From Bacteroidales bacterium UBA3389 (GTDB lineage: Bacteria > Bacteroidota > Bacteroidia > Bacteroidales > P3), in contig DEPP01000122.1 in the NCBI GenBank assembly GCA_002358835.1, positions 8,521 to 14,549 of the forward strand: DNA of 6,029 nt. Direction: 5' to 3'. The notes under the pieces were generated by a model, which was not told the DNA's origin, did no database searches, and was given only the letters and a program-made list of their open reading frames with translations. Of the stretch, positions 5,620 to 6,029 are shown piece after piece; the first letter of the stretch is position 1; each line of letters opens with the position of its first letter. A program made the position numbers and the translations under genes.

Positions 5620-6029
5620 TTTGTTTTGAAAGATTGAAACAATTCTTCTTCCACGATTTGGCAAATAATGTGTCCGATTGTTATGTGTGACTCTTGTATT
5701 CTCGGAGTATCGTTTGAAGGTATGTTTATCAAAATATCGCTTATCGAAGCCATTTTTCCACCGCTTTCTCCTGTCATTGCGATTGTTAAAACGCCTTTGC
5801 CTTTTGCTGTTTCGAAGGCTTTGAGGACGTTTGCCGAGTTTCCAGAAGTTGATATACCGACTAGAACATCTCCTTCTTTACAAAAAGCCTCCACCTCTCG
5901 AGAAAAAATCACATCATACGCATAATCGTTTGCCACAGCTGTGATATAAGAGGTGTTTACGTGCAAAGCCTCAGCCGCTAACGGCGGACGGTCAAAATAA
6001 AACCTGCCTGAAAGTTCTGCAGCCAAATG
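5616..6029 (-). CDS. gmhA: Phosphoheptose isomerase GmhA, 5' end missing
   Basis: The last 137 codons of the gene; the frame is open to the right edge, so the true start lies beyond base 6029 (full family length is about 190). It converts sedoheptulose 7-phosphate to D-glycero-D-manno-heptose 7-phosphate, the first step of ADP/GDP-heptose synthesis for lipopolysaccharide core or other glycans, in the cytoplasm. This is a SIS-domain protein: GISTSGNSANV is the sugar-phosphate loop, and TGESGGKMA follows. The four residues that bind the catalytic zinc in studied GmhA enzymes are all in the fragment: His and Glu in the opening HLAAEL, Gln and the second His in IQESHITIGH. The final TGA overlaps the gmhB ATG in the sequence ATGA, so the pair is translationally coupled. 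The SIS paralogue DiaA is the main alternative; the coupling to gmhB argues against it. Confidence 0.93.
   Translation of the reverse strand, partial: HLAAELSGRFYFDRPPLAAEALHVNTSYITAVANDYAYDVIFSREVEAFCKEGDVLVGISTSGNSANVLKAFETAKGKGVLTIAMTGESGGKMASISDILINIPSNDTPRIQESHITIGHIICQIVEEELFQSFKTK

Larger units (their letters stand above)
2960..6029 (-). other. Predicted operon gmhA-gmhB-MORN/LytTR-like-mnmA
   Basis: Four same-strand genes joined by a 4-base overlap (5616-5619), a 26-base overlap (5050-5075) and a 13-base gap (4028-4040). No TAnnTTTG promoter box or terminator was found at any junction. The operon promoter and probably the remaining heptose genes would be beyond the right edge. No convincing terminator follows the mnmA stop codon, so its transcript may run into the convergent thioredoxin-like gene. 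Confidence 0.75.

Noticed and set aside
5620..5664. Upstream ATG that would extend GmhB by 15 residues
   Set aside because: It would lie deep inside gmhA, adds residues without family similarity, and ignores the ATGA stop-start overlap at 5616-5619.

Overview
The window looks like an ordinary chromosomal segment from a member of the Bacteroidota, probably Bacteroidales. The DNA is AT-rich. Three upstream regions carry the Bacteroidetes-type -7 box TAnnTTTG, and two of these also have TTG exactly 19 bp upstream. Start codons lack clear Shine-Dalgarno sequences. One secreted protein ends in what looks like a type IX secretion (T9SS) sorting domain, and signal peptides end in the typical A-Q or S-Q junction. 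No rRNA, tRNA, CRISPR array, insertion sequence or phage gene was seen.

Layout, left to right. (1) 1-1127, minus: cinA, cut off at its 3' end by the window edge. (2) 1128-1277: a short intergenic region with a strong intrinsic terminator for the next gene upstream, followed directly by a good cinA promoter. (3) 1278-2363, minus: a secreted SGNH/GDSL-type hydrolase with a T9SS-like C-terminal domain. (4) 2364-2465: a divergent promoter region. (5) 2466-2939, plus: a small exported thioredoxin-like protein with a CRWC active site. (6) 2960-6029, minus: a tight gene cluster, in transcription order gmhA (5' end missing), gmhB, an exported MORN-repeat protein and mnmA. Junctions are a 4-base overlap, a 26-base overlap and a 13-base gap.

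How they fit together. GmhA and GmhB act in ADP- or GDP-heptose synthesis for lipopolysaccharide or other surface glycans; the kinase and nucleotidyltransferase steps are not in the window and may lie upstream, beyond base 6029. MnmA makes 2-thiouridine at tRNA wobble position 34 and is unrelated in pathway. It seems to share the transcript only as a housekeeping passenger.

The least ordinary item is the gene between gmhB and mnmA. It has a signal peptide, eight very regular 24-residue MORN-type repeats, and a C-terminal segment of about 100 residues that resembles a LytTR DNA-binding domain by eye. A LytTR-like fold on a predicted exported protein would be unexpected. No clear new defence, mobile or RNA-guided system was found.
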